Shown here: positions 44,761 through 55,650 of the stretch, piece by piece | Position numbering within the stretch: the first letter of the stretch is position 1 | How the letters are laid out: each line of letters opens with the position of its first letter | NCBI GenBank assembly: GCA_902702965.1 | Contig: CACRXP010000398.1 | Span: 227,070-291,069 of the forward strand | Direction: 5' to 3' | Source: Spirometra erinaceieuropaei | Taxonomy: Eukaryota > Platyhelminthes > Cestoda > Diphyllobothriidea > Diphyllobothriidae | Length of the DNA: 64,000 bases | Translations under genes and position numbers: made by a program | The notes under the pieces: generated by a model | The model's input: the letters and a program-made list of their open reading frames with translations, nothing else | The model's database searches: none | Told to the model about the DNA's origin: nothing

Positions 44761-45339
44761 GCTGTACACAACACGATTCACGCTCCAAACAAAATTTTAT
44801 GCGCCTTATGTGACGTCTTCTTGATAACATGTATGGCCGGGGTAGGGTGTGGGGACCCAGTATACGAGCGCACCCTGTTTGGTTACCCTTGTAACATTAT
44901 GGCCGGATTTAAAGATTACAGCCCTTGAATGTAGGGCGACCATAGGGTTTAGGACCTACAACTAACTTGAACTAGCCTGTGAACCGTGTCGTACGTTGAA
45001 TGGGGATAGGAACGGCTTTACGGGTGGGGCAGCACGCAAGACGGAGAGCAAGAAGACACAGAAAATATTTTTCTGCCGAAAATCTTATCATACTTTGTCA
45101 TTTGGCAAAGAAAGTGAGCGCGGTAATCAAAAAGTAGACAGAAAACAATTTCCGAAAAATAACGGACATTGAATAAACCGCTGCTGGCAAGTTTACATTT
45201 TGTCAGGAATACGTGGAAATTTCAACCAGTGGAAATTGTGAATAATAAGTGATGTTTACAGTCACACTGAATTTTCGTGCACATGCTGGAATCGCTAGCT
45301 ACGTGGGATCCCACAACCTACAATTACCAAATTTGTGAC

Positions 45340-45805
45340 TTTCTTTACACAGAATGTATGTAGTATTTCGTTTGGAAACCCTATGCTCAAGTGTAACTGC
45401 TGGCTGTTTTCCATGTTATCCGGAAATTTAAAAAATGTTTTTGAAAACTTGAGGACATGTTTTGTTTTGCTATAAAATTAGCAGAAAACGTTTATTTGCT
45501 GGCAAATGAATACAGGAAAATGTGTGCATGTGCATCATTTCTTGAAGATAAATTTGAATTTAAGAGGACACCAGCACTCACTGTAAAAAATTCATATTTC
45601 GTAAGTAATAATTTTGCTTCGAGTGTGGTTTTCACAGGCGACCGTATCAAAACTTACTGAAAAACCGACATCCTGTCGTGACTGAAATATTCTTGGATTA
45701 TACTGTAAGATGCCCAATACCACAATTCCACTTAAAGAAATCCTTCCTGATCAAAAACACATTTCAGACTTTAGGTTAATATTTCATGAGACAGGTGAGC
45801 TACTT
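45340..45805. mobile_element. Foldback element copy H, central part and right arm
   Basis: Blocks TGTTTTTGAAAACTTGAGG, AAATGTGTGCATGTGC and TTCGAGTGTGGTTTTCACAG appear in family order. They end with TTTCATGAGACAGGTGAGCT near 45800. Confidence 0.7.
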
Positions 45806-46620
45806 TAAGTACAGACCCTGACGACGGGGATAAGAAAAATGCCGTAGGGAGAAGCCCACATTTCTAATCGTTTTACCTACACCCCATACATCAGTTTCCC
45901 GCTTTATGACCACACTTTGTAGTAGGTAAATTGAAGAGCGTAACGAGGACACGGAAATTGCTACACCCCATCCCTCCTCTGTTGGCGGACACATTTGTTG
46001 ACTCGCATAATGTCGGGCGTGAAATGATTTGCTAATCTTTCTCTTTGGCTATCTAATAATCAGGCCATCTCCCCCCCCCCTCCCAAAATAAACCTCATCA
46101 CACCCACCTCTGTCGCGGCAGGCAACTTCACTGTGGAACGCGCCCATGGTCTCTCCGTAGGGCTGCCCTCGCTCGGAAAATCCCCCAAAAGGCCCAGTCC
46201 TCGAGGCGCCATTGGCTGATTTCAATCCGATTAGTCGTATCACGACAGGCGAGCGTGACCTTTGTGCTCGCCCGCAGACAAGGCCACAAAACCAAAAAAT
46301 CGATGATTGACAGGATGTCCTATAGAGGGAGGGCTGGCGTGCAAGTTCTCTCCCCTCAGCTCACCCACAAGACGAAATGTTACTGAACGCGATCGATATC
46401 GCGCAAGACAGAATGGGCACGAACCGACCAGATCTAGCTGTGGACCAATACATTAGATGTTGCTTGTCGCTCTACCACCGTTCACAAGTAAAACACTCTC
46501 AAATTTCCCGACTGATCTCCGCCCTCATGTTTAGTTCCGCGTTCATAATATTTCGTCTCCAGAGGCCATGGCAAAAGGACCTCTGGGCCTCTCTGCAATA
46601 GGATGCTAAATCGAGACTAT

Positions 46621-46730
46621 TTGATGAACCAAACCCCCCGCAGATGTCAGACAGCGGCAGAATTTCGGCGAAACACGTGTCTGGGCTTTCAGCCAGCTTT
46701 TGTGCTGTAAATCTTGTAAATCATGCAACA
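46621..46730 (+). repeat. R3 copy 2 with a decayed hammerhead
   Basis: Box 1 is TTGATGA (46621-46627, first base mutated). Box 2 GAAA is at 46670-46673 and the GTC cleavage triplet ends at 46681, followed by TGGGC. Loss of C3 should abolish cleavage. Confidence 0.7.
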
Positions 46731-46918
46731 TTTGCATACTACTGGTTGCCTGTTGGCGATTATCCTGTTGAAGCTGATGGATTTCGGCTCAGATATTCCT
46801 ATCGATTTACGGACCATGCCTATAGAGATTCATCCTGATTGAGTTGCTCCACGTTAATGCGTTAATTGCTGAGGGGATTAAAAAGCCTAAATTTCAACAC
46901 TGATGCATCTGTTAGAAA

Positions 46919-47040
46919 GCTCACGAGGAACGCTGGTGGACTCACTGATGAGCCGAACACTTCGTAACGGTGTCATCCAGCGACAGACTATCGACGGAAC
47001 ACCTGTCTGGGCTTTTAGTTAGTGTCTATATTGTCATTGT
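46919..47040 (+). repeat. R3 copy 3 with a decayed hammerhead
   Basis: CTGATGA (46945-46951) is intact and the TGTC|TGGGC cleavage region (47004-47012) is present. The GAAA box is altered to GGAAC and stem II is disrupted. Confidence 0.7.
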
Positions 47041-47224
47041 TGGCTTTTAATTTCCTTTGAAACTAGCTGCGGAACTTGGAATATATCAGCATATTTAAGG
47101 TCTATAGGCTCAGACCAAAGTTCTTATGTATGAATATTTGGGCCGAGGTCAATCAGCCACAGCGGGTAACCGCGTAATATTCATTAACTGCCGACAGGCA
47201 GCTAGTAGTATACTTTAGGGTAAG

Positions 47225-47400
47225 GTGATACCATACTAACAGCACAGGTAGTAGCCAAAAGCCCATACACGCGTGTTTCGCCGATATTCTGCCGCTGGAT
47301 GACACAGCTGCGAGGGATCCGACCCGTCAGTGGGTCCCCCAGCATTCCCTGTGTGCCTTCTGCTTCCTGTTCCCTTTCTGCTTTCTGTGTTGTCATTATG
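47225..47400 (-). repeat. R3 copy 4 with a decayed hammerhead
   Basis: On minus, box 1 is CTGACGG (A9 lost), GAAA and the ACA/TGT stem III are kept, and the cleavage triplet is GTA. Confidence 0.7.
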
Positions 47401-47673
47401 GCAAATCATACAACATGCATAATGTAAGCCTGTCGAAAATGTTAACAAGTGGCCATGTCCTTAAAAAAACTGGTAAAAATTTTGCTGGCGTGCACTGCTT
47501 CAGTATAATTTAAGTCCGTTTTACGCCCACGAAGAGCAGACAATATGTGATTCTGAGTCCTGTTGGACTTCATCTTTATCCGAAATAATCCGGAAGTATC
47601 TAAAGACCTTTCAATGCGAAACAAAGAAAGAAGTGTTTGCTAAAATTGACACGATTGGAACCGCATCGACGAT

Positions 47674-47820
47674 TCATGAATCCAGGCTCTTTGTAGCAGG
47701 CGGGCGAGCCGGGCTCGGTCTTCTCTTCAGGCCCATGTCTGTTCGAGGTTGTGCTGGCCGCGGTGGACTGTATGGGGGCAGGTCCCCGACGAGTTTGTAA
47801 ATCCACTCCATTTCGGCGGT
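47674..47820 (-). CDS. CFAP47-like last exon
   Basis: The acceptor CTTTTTAG lies directly before 47820. 48 codons beginning TAEMEWIYKLVGD and a TGA stop. The tail after PPYSPPRP is Arg/Pro-rich and species-specific in look. Confidence 0.75.
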   Translation of the reverse strand, partial: TAEMEWIYKLVGDLPPYSPPRPAQPRTDMGLKRRPSPARPPATKSLDS

Positions 47821-50800
47821 CTAAAAAGGCCAGAAAATAAGAATGAATCGGGTCAGGACGTTTAACTCGCCACATTTGCAATGAGAAAAATGTAAGGCGT
47901 CACATTATTTCTGTTTTGTGGGAAGTTTTTTGGGAGGCGACCGACGACGGGCTAAGAAACCGCCTATGCTATTTAATGCCATCGGTCAGTAGCGCTGCGT
48001 TTTCGTGGAGAGCGGAGAAATTAGCTATAATCAGTCTTCTCGAGAAACAGAGTGAAGACTTCTGCTTCAGACCTCGAAGTTCAATCTAATGTTTTCACGG
48101 CTTCCTCATGAGCGTCCTTCAACAAACTCCAGCTCAGATGTGGGTGAACACTAGTCAGAGCAAAGGAATTCCGTTTTGTGTCCACTTGTAGCCTCTCCAG
48201 TCAGCACACCCGACCGGATACAGGCATGTGAAATTACGCGCAGAGCACATGAATCACAGGTGAGGCTACACTTATTAGTTAGCAGCGCACGAAAACCGAG
48301 GTTCTATCAATACTTCCCCAGTACAGTAGGTGAGATAACTCATGAAATGTCAACCGAAATTCCGAAATGCGTTTTCGTTTCGAAAAGACTATTTAGTTAG
48401 GGTTGTAAAACTGATCGTCATGAAGCATTCTTCTACAATGATTCAGCTACCCCAGGATGCCAGCTTTCGAACGAACTTCTTTTCGGCTACATCCAGAAAC
48501 TATACTCTGTAAAAAAAGGACTACCTTAATAGCATGCGTTTTTCTCATTGTTTTTAGATGCCCATAAAAATTCAATTATATTTCACAGAAAACATGCATA
48601 AAAATATTCATTCTTTTACTCATTCGGTAGACGATTACGTCTCCGACCAATTTTATGCTCGAAGAAAGGGTATAAGTCGGTTTTAGGAAAGTTTCTAATT
48701 GTGAGATTTTTTAATACCGTGAAATGCCCGTTCATAAAACATCGTGTCTCTACATTTACTAGGGCTGTTTGCAAAGTTTACAATCAGGCTCAAATCCACT
48801 GCTAAATTTTATTAACCTTACGTAGTCTCCTCTTAATACCGTAGAGAAATTTATGGTTTGCCGTACGCGGAAAATAGACGGTTTGTAGTTTGGAAACCCT
48901 GAATGTAAGTGTGATGCCGAGTCAGGTTCAAAATTATTCGGAAATTGAAAAAGTTTTTGAAAACCGAATTCTACACTTAAAAATTGGAAGACGTAATTTT
49001 CTACCGAATGTGCAAAAGAATGAATATTTTTGTGCATGTTTTCCGTGAAATATAATTGAATTTTTAGGGGCATCGAAAATCAATGAGAAAATGCATGCTA
49101 CTAAAGTAGTCCTTTTTTACAGAGTATAGTTTTTGCATGCAGCCAAAGGGAAGTTCGTTCGAAAGCTGGCATCCTAGGGTAGGTGAATTATTGTAGAAGT
49201 ATGCTTCATGACGATCAGTTTTACAACCCTAACTAAATAGACTTTTCGAAACGAAAACGCACTTCGGAATTTCGGTTGACATTTCATGAGTCAGACCACC
49301 TACTGTATGTAAGCCACGTTAGGGTCGGATTCGGAGCTCCCAAGTTAGAGAAACTGGCAACTTTACCCCCTTAGGCCTCACAATTTCCAAAGATCCCACA
49401 GCGACTTAGCAAGTTTGCAACAGTGCACCACCCCAAGGAGATGGAATAAACAACCCGGTTACAGACTGGTAGCTGCGTCAGTCTGGCCTGTTATCATCAG
49501 TACGAGTATTTCTGCTCTGGTTGGCTCGTCTGATCTCCATTCCTCCAAAATCTGTCGACTGCGTTCTGGATCTACTTCGTTGAGTTGCGGACGTGGGCTA
49601 TGGCTGGATGCCAGCGACTCACAAGCAAAAACAGTCTATCTACTTCATAAGTCTTCGCTTGTGAAGACTTTCGCCGGGACCCACCTTCTCCCTGGTGCTG
49701 ACTGGAATTGTGGTGTTTCACTCTCCCCCTGCCCCCCTAAACCCGAGCTACAGCTTATTTATCTACTTGCCCGTATCTTTTAATTCATCCAGTTAGTTTA
49801 ACCACAGGTTTTTAGTTTACAACTAGAAACGAAATAAACTTGCCCTTCTTTGGCTATTTCTCTTCCTCCCCCCCTTCTCTCCCACTCTCTCTACTAAATC
49901 TTACCCATATTTTAGCATTTTTTATGAATAGCGAGCAATGCTGGTTTGATCAAATGTTCCCTCCAAATCAGCGCAAAAGTTTTACTGAAAAACAGTCGTC
50001 TGGTTCGTGCCATTAGACTCTGAACAAAAGGGACTCTCACCTGAACAACCAGCCTGGCCAGCTTCTGTTTTCCATAGCTGCTAGGAGTGAAAATCACACG
50101 CAGAGCGGTGAAATTGGTAGTTTCCTCACCGACGGTCGGTTGCGACGTCGAGGCTGGAGGCAAAGTGCCGGAGGTGGTTTCCAGATGGAAGTCGGCATCG
50201 CTGTTGTCATCGAGGAAGGCTATGAAGTCAGCCGGTTCTCTGAAGGCGATCAACAAACATTTATTTATGAGTTGTAAAAATTCCCATTGTAAAATTCAAA
50301 AGGCAATTTGGCGAGCATAGGTTTTCTTTCGATAAATTATCTTCAGGCATTTGCATTTATATAGCTATTGAAGTAATGAATTAAAAGATACGGGCAAGTA
50401 GATAAATAAGCTGTAGCTCGGGTTTAGGGGGGCAGGGGGAGAGTGAAACACCACAATTCCAGTCAGCGCCAGGGAGAAGGTGGGTCCCGGCGAAAGTAAT
50501 TACATGCGGGTGGCTGGCTTGGTGGCTTTGAACAATGGCAACTGTGGGACCTGTAAGAAGTCCCTCTGTGCGCATAGGACCGGTCCGCGTAGCCTGATTG
50601 CAGCCGCCTCTGCCGTAGCGAACAAGCGCTGCCCAGGTAGTTTTGGATAGCTTGATGGGACCTTGTAAATCACTCGGAAGGCCTCTCTGGCGCCTACACA
50701 GTGGTCTGTATCTACCCTGTGCGCGAAGATCGAGCTGTTGATGTTCTTTATTTGACCCTTTCCTAACCATGCTGGAAGATATTCTTTTAATTCTTTTGGA

Positions 50801-53800
50801 TAAACGCCGACTCGTGCGACCAGTATATTCTGCCCCACAGGAGCAGGTGAAGGAGTAAATGCACATAGAGGTGGTCGGAGCTGGTAGTTTGTCCTTGCCC
50901 TCTCCGCATAGGATGGGACTGGTGGAGAACAGTACACGGGTGTCAGCTGCTGGAAAGGTCTGATACAGCCTAAGTTAGGCGTCTTCTTAAAGGTTCACTT
51001 GGTGCATCCCCTTGAAATTGGACCCTGATGAAGAGCCTTTTCTTTCCTGCCGTCAGTATCGGGGTCTTTTGTGGTCTTTCGGCCATGTTCTTAACAATTA
51101 ATCGATCAGGATACCCGTTCTGGCGAAAAAGGCTTTCGATGATTTTAAGCTTTTTCTCAACGCTATCAGCTGAGCAAATTCTTCTTACTCTTTCTGTCGA
51201 AGAGAGGACTAAATGACGTTTAACGTTTAGCGGTACAAAACTCCGAAAATAGGTGTAATGTCCGGACCATATTTTCTTACGATAGACGTTCCGTCGGCAA
51301 GAAAGAAAAGGCTCTTCATCAGGGTCCAATTTCAAGGGGATGCACCAAGAACATCTTCCAGCATGGTTAGGAAAGGGTCAAATAAAGAACATCAACAGCT
51401 CGATCTTCGCGCACAGGGTAGATACAGACCACTGTGTAGGCGCCAGAGAGGCCTTCCGAGTGATTTACAAGGTCCCATCAAGCTATCCAAAACTACCTGG
51501 GCAGCGCTTGTTCGCTACGGCAGAGGCGGCTGCAATCAGGCTACGCGGACCGGTCCTATGCGCACAGAGGGACTTCTTACAGGTCCCACAGTTGCCATTG
51601 TTCAAAGCCACCAAGCCAGCCACCCGCATGTAATTACTTTCGCCGGGACCCACCTTCTCCCTGGCGCTGACTGGAATTGTGGTGTTTCACTCTCCCCCTG
51701 CCCCCCTAAACCCGAGCTACAGCTTATTTATCTACTTGCCCGTATCTTTTAATTCATTACTTCAATAGCTATATTAATGTACAGGCCTGAAGAGAACTCA
51801 CTTAGGAGTTGCAAAGGGTTTGAAAATTGCGCGTTTGCATTTCGGGTCTTGTTTCCTCATAAAACCGTTATTGGGCAGCATATATTTGCAGATTACAAGT
51901 AGTTATTGAAGACACGGTAAGGGACCGGTTTTGTCGCCTTGGGAACTGAAAACCACACGACTGACAGCATCGGGCTGAGATACTCTCAAGGATCTGTCAT
52001 TGTCGGGATAAGTGAGAGAGGGAGGGTGGACGCTGAATTCCCGTAGGCCCATTCCTATCCCTCTCTCGGATTCCCTCTCACAGTCCAGTGACAAGACATG
52101 GCCAGACTACGGACGGTGAGGTTGGATTCAGTGCTCGAACAGAAGCCCTCTGCCGATGCTTTGCTTACTGACGATGTCGCCAAAATCTGACTTCATACTC
52201 GAATGTGCTTCCAGCGCTGCCTCGAGAAGCCTGACTCAGATCAAGAAACTAGGCATTCCGCCGGTTGGCAGTTCCCACGGCCAAGGAAGCGGAGCTGTTT
52301 GATCCACACACACACACAGGGATTTAATTGGAGGGAATGCATGACCTCGACCTCACTGTCCTCATCCAGTTCCTGTCTGAAAAACCGGGTATGGTGTCGG
52401 GGACGGTGGTTGGTAGGGAGTCTCGCCCCAATAACCCCGATCTAAGCCCCGGGAGCTGCGGCCGAGCGCCTGCATTGTACCAGTCACCTTATTTGCTTGG
52501 GGGCTCGAGTAAATGAAGATCATTCAATTTCCTCACAAAGAGTCCTGTTGCGACTGTCAAATATATGTAGTGCGTATTCGGTTCCTAAAAAGGTTTCAGT
52601 CAATTCTGATTTCGATCAGTTCAATTTCTTCATCATAAGTCATTGTCGGCACTGTACAGTATTCAGGTAATTCTGTCCTCTCTCCATATAGTTTGCTAAC
52701 TTAGGAAGTTGTTGTTCGCGAACTGCCTTAATCCGTGATCACTTAGATCACCATTCATTGCGATGTTAATATGCAGATTATTTTATCCGCTCTTGGACGA
52801 TTGTTTCTAATAAGCTGACTGTTCTTGTACACCCCGTGCCACCTTCACCATAAATGGGCACTATATATTCCTGTGCAATGATTTATCGTACTAACAACAC
52901 GGGTATTAGCTAAAAGCCCAGACACGCGTGTTTCGCCGACCTTATGCCGCTGCCTGACGCAGCTGCGAGGGGTTCGGCTCGTCAGTGGGTCCCCCAGCTT
53001 TCCCCGTGTGTTTTCTGGCATATGAATTCCAGTTTTAACTTGCCTTGTTTAATTTCCGAGGAAATTAATGCGCGAACTTGATTCCTTAGGTGAATTCTAC
53101 GTTGCAGTCAGTAGGTACGTCTCCAGGCCGCAATCACACATCGGCAGCATCCGCGGTGAGCTGCTTAAAACCATCCTATTGGATATCGCTTAGGTTTTTG
53201 GCGGCACATACAGTGCTTTGGTTTTCTCGTGTACAATAACCGTCTGACCAGAACAGGTTCCAATACGATCTCAGCCAAAGGCCTGTGCGCACTTCTAGCT
53301 CTGCCTGAAGGTGTATGTCCACCACTATAAATGGGCACCATAAATTCCTTAAGTGAATTCTTTATTGCAACCAGAACGTCAATCTACAGGCTGCGCTCGC
53401 ACATCTACAGCACCCGCGGTTAGCTGCTTAAAATCGTCCTTGTTCTATTGGATATCACTTTGGTTTTTTGATGACACATACAGCGCTTTGGTTTACCCGC
53501 GTATAATTACCAGTTGACGAGAACAGGCTCCCATACGATCTCAGCCAATGGCCCGTACACACTTCTAGCTCTGCATGAAGGCCTATATCCGTCAGCGGTT
53601 TTGTACACGTCCTCCTCATGCGCTGGTGTCCCTCGAGTTGTCTAAAGCAAAAACAACTCAAAATATATAAAATCTGAAAGATAGTACTCATCACAAACTT
53701 ACGAGCTCTTGCTGTTCAGCATAACATTCACGTGAACCGGACGGCCGAGGCCCTGCGAATAGAACGTTATTGTGTCATCGTAGGAGGGCTCCGTCGCGAC

Positions 53801-53864
53801 GAGTTGCAGCAGGAACCTCCAGACTGCCCCGGCTCTTGATCTGATCGAGAGTGTGGCCGGAAGT
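47674..53864 (-). CDS. CFAP47-like axonemal protein, last three exons
   Basis: Three minus-strand exons join with correct GT-AG sites and phases: 53864-53703, 50239-50041 and 47820-47674 (stop TGA 47676-47674). The joined 168 or so residues read VWRFLLQLVATEPSYDD in the first exon, then a DNSDADFHLE segment and SSYGKQKLARLVVQ. TAEMEWIYKLVGDLPPYSPP and a basic tail follow. That order (W-F, A-T-E-P-x-x-D-D, Y-G-K, W-x-Y, G-x-x-P-x-Y-x-P-P) is what I know from the C-terminal ASH-type domains of CFAP47, a ciliary/sperm-flagellum protein. Upstream exons lie to the right and were not found. Introns are 2.2 and 3.5 kb and full of repeats. The gene call is firm; the orthologue name is a good but untested guess. 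Confidence 0.75.
48324..49305. mobile_element. Foldback element copy F, intact, 982 bp with ~365 bp inverted arms
   Basis: TA (48322-48323) and TA (49306-49307) flank CAGTAGGTGAGATAACTC and its inverse ending CAGACCACCTACTG. The left arm (to about 48690) pairs with the right arm (from about 48940) over most of its length: TTTTCGTTTCGAAAAG with CTTTTCGAAACGAAAA, CTTTCGAACGAACTTC with GAAGTTCGTTCGAAAG, and so on. The ~250 bp centre has no transposase. TA target sites and CAGT termini suggest a non-autonomous Tc1/mariner-related foldback MITE. It sits in the last intron of the CFAP47-like gene. Eight related copies lie in the window. Confidence 0.92.
49672..49795 (+). repeat. Penelope-like family B, isolated 3' end
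   Basis: GCCGGGACCCACCTTCTCCC to TGCCCGTATCTTTTAATTC matches the 3' ends at 50386-50510 (-) and 51641-51760 (+). Confidence 0.85.
50041..50239 (-). CDS. CFAP47-like exon n-1
   Basis: The first base completes the split codon (Ser), then EPADFIAFLDD. The exon ends LARLVVQ at donor GTGAGA. 66 complete codons. Confidence 0.78.
50359..51335 (-). mobile_element. Penelope-like family B, C-terminal half (linker plus GIY-YIG)
   Basis: Minus-sense coding starts with the thumb/linker region (YFRSFVPLNVKRHLVL, KIIESLFRQNGYPDRLI; 51300-51080). It continues through RLFIRVQFQGDAP to the nuclease, CIYSFTCSCGAEYTGRTSRRL, with GIY-YIG-like IYSF and EYTGRT. It then proceeds, after a frame change, through EYLPAWLGKGQI and SAIRVIYKVPS-like sequence and on to a 3' end at about 50359. 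The RT palm is missing. The family differs clearly from the PLE at 17357. It lies in a CFAP47-like intron. Confidence 0.82.
51303..51775 (+). mobile_element. Penelope-like family B, inverted second copy with internal deletion
   Basis: It is a near-identical reverse complement of 50359-51049, but lacks the ~215 bases corresponding to 50783-50997. The join is seen at GATGCACCAAG|AACATCTTCC. The two copies face each other across a 253 bp spacer (51050-51302) that holds the linker coding part of the first copy. Confidence 0.85.
51776..52839. other. No gene recognised (CFAP47-like intron)
   Basis: A short (CA)n run sits at about 52307-52318. Open frames lack motifs. Confidence 0.5.
52840..53610. 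repeat. Tandem repeat, period about 263 bp, interrupted by R3
   Basis: ATTCCTTAGGTGAATTC at 53081 recurs as ATTCCTTAAGTGAATTC at 53344. Both units contain GTTAGCTGCTTAAAA-like, TTGGATATC and ACGATCTCAGCCAA blocks. The word ATAAATGGGCAC at 52850 repeats at 53328, so an earlier unit begins there and is broken by the R3 copy at about 52880-53030. Confidence 0.8.
52916..52990 (-). ncRNA. Type I hammerhead ribozyme, complete core
   Basis: On minus, box 1 CTGACGA (52985-52979; position 7 is free) is followed by a long stem II opening GCCGA/TCGGC. GAAA is at 52934-52931. Stem III is ACA/TGT closing a CGCG tetraloop (52931-52922), and the GTC triplet ends at 52921. Stem I pairs CCCA (52989-52986) with TGGG (52920-52917). 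All catalytic positions, including G10.1-C11.1 and A15.1-U16.1, are present. It lies in sense orientation within an intron of the CFAP47-like gene, as copy 1 does in NFS1. Confidence 0.87.
53703..53864 (-). CDS. CFAP47-like exon n-2
   Basis: The acceptor TTCAG precedes 53864 and the donor GTAAGT follows at 53702. The exon is open for 53 codons and ends with two bases of a Ser codon. An in-frame TGA just upstream of the acceptor supports the boundary. Confidence 0.75.
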
Positions 53865-54149
53865 CTGAATCAGAAGGCGAAGCTTATGCAAGACGATGAA
53901 AGTCATGGCGATGGTTGTAAAAAAGTGCATTTTACAGGCTGTCCCAGTATACTGAAGGCTGGGGGACAGACTTTGAAGTCTGAGGGAAAACAGTCGACAC
54001 ATGCAAACCCCCGAGTACCTAAGACAGTACCTGCTATATTCAATGCGTGTTTAGTCGACGTGGTTGCAGTGCAGAACATGCTCGTTCTGTTGCATTTTAG
54101 AGCTCAGTCCCGAGCCTTTGCAGGCAATCACAAAGTCCTTTGTACTGAT

Positions 54150-54345
54150 TCAGGAGTAAATAGCGATAAGGATAAGGGGGAATGGGTAGACCACTACTAC
54201 CGGACTTCTAAATAACAGGTCGCGAGTTCGAGCCTCGGGTGTTCCACACTTCGGGGTTGGGTATGACTGGCTAACAACGGCTAATAAGCCAGAAATGGCC
54301 ATTCCGGTCTCCCTTGTCTTTGTCGGTAATAACATACCACTACTG
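54150..54345 (+). repeat. tRNA-derived SINE copy
   Basis: The B box GCGAGTTCGAGCCTCGG (54222-54238) is followed by the body GGTTGGGTATGACTGGCTAA and CCATTCCGGTCTCCC, ending near GTCGGTAATAACATACC. The A-box side is degenerate. Confidence 0.75.
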
Positions 54346-55059
54346 GTTTGTTAGTCATAATCGGTCAGCCACGTCCCAAACCTAGGTTCAAACATCTTCA
54401 GGGCCTTAGATTGGACTTCGGGGCACAACCAGCTCCTTGAACGAAACGTCAAAGATAGTCATTATTCCAAATCGAAACCTTGTAGCGGGCAGCCATCATG
54501 ACCGGTCTGACGTCATTTTTCAAGACCTCGCTGTCTCAAGGTCATTCACCCCTTTGCAGCGAGTCGCTCCAAACGCGCTGACCTGAAGTCACACGACCGA
54601 CAGCCCGAGCATACCTGCGTCCGCACTGCCGCAGCTGCCCATGCGGCCACTTGAACGCACCTCCCCCCTGCAACCGTGAGCTAAGCCACTGGGACAGCAC
54701 CCCCCGGCAAATGCAGCACACACCGACTGGACACCACTTGTGTTTGGCCCACAAGCCTACAAAAACGGCTGCCACCACTGTCTCAGGGACTCTCAGGTAT
54801 GATTGGACGCAGACAACACCAGTCCTGGCTTCGCCAGTGGCCACTGCCGCCTGAGAGGACAACTCCCGGTTCTGTGTAAAATAAACCCCTCATTCTGGTG
54901 CCTTCCGTCTTCTCCTTCAAACATGGGATTTGGCCTGACGATAGTAGCGCTCTGAGTACAGAAAACACACTCTCACCGCTTAACCACAAAAAATTGGTGA
55001 CAAAACCCGACGCGATCGACGCGCAATCTCCAGACGTCCGCAACAACCTGCAGGATAAT

Positions 55060-55330
55060 GGGCCCGTAGGTTAATGGGGGAGCGTTCGACTTACTACCCA
55101 GTGATCTGATGGTCTTGGTTCGAATCCCAGGTTCTCAGAACCGGGGATTAGATATGGTTGGCTGACAACGACTCTTTATCGGCACTCCTGCATCATTACT
55201 CGTTGCGATATGTCTGCCTGGGGGCCTCTCGGAATGGAACACCAAGGCGCATCGGGAAGAGTGGGTTCCGAAAATCTATCGGTGAACAACCCTCCATCAA
55301 TTGTTAAGGTTCCCTATCAAAGCCGACAGG
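55060..55330 (+). repeat. tRNA-derived SINE, first unit of a tandem group
   Basis: The head has an A-box-like TAGGTTAATGGGGGAGCG (55067-55084) and a perfect B box GGTTCGAATCCC (55117-55128). The body is GATATGGTTGGCTGACAACG and the unit ends in CCGACAGG at about 55330. Confidence 0.75.
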
Positions 55331-55650
55331 ATATTGTGCCTGTCGCCCAGTGGTAAATCGTTAAACTAATTAACGCTCAATAACCAAGTAGTCCGGGTTT
55401 GAATCCTAGATCCCACAGAACCTGAGGTCAAGTATTACTGCCTGACAGCTAATAAGTAATAAATGACCACCCCGGCCCCCTTTTCGTTGTCGGCATCCGC
55501 CGTTACAGTATATACTACCAGTCGCTATGCAAATGCCTATGAAGCCTCTGGTTTGGGGTCCATGGAGCAAAGGGGAGGGCATATTCCGTAAACGTATCGG
55601 TGGACAACCCTCCCACAGTAGTCCATATTACCGATCAAAAACCGACAGGC
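55331..55650 (+). repeat. tRNA-derived SINE, second tandem unit
   Basis: The head GCCCAGTGGTAAATCG with B-box remnant GGGTTTGAATCCTAG is followed by the same body and the CGGTGGACAACCCTCC tail. It ends AAAACCGACAGG. Confidence 0.7.
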
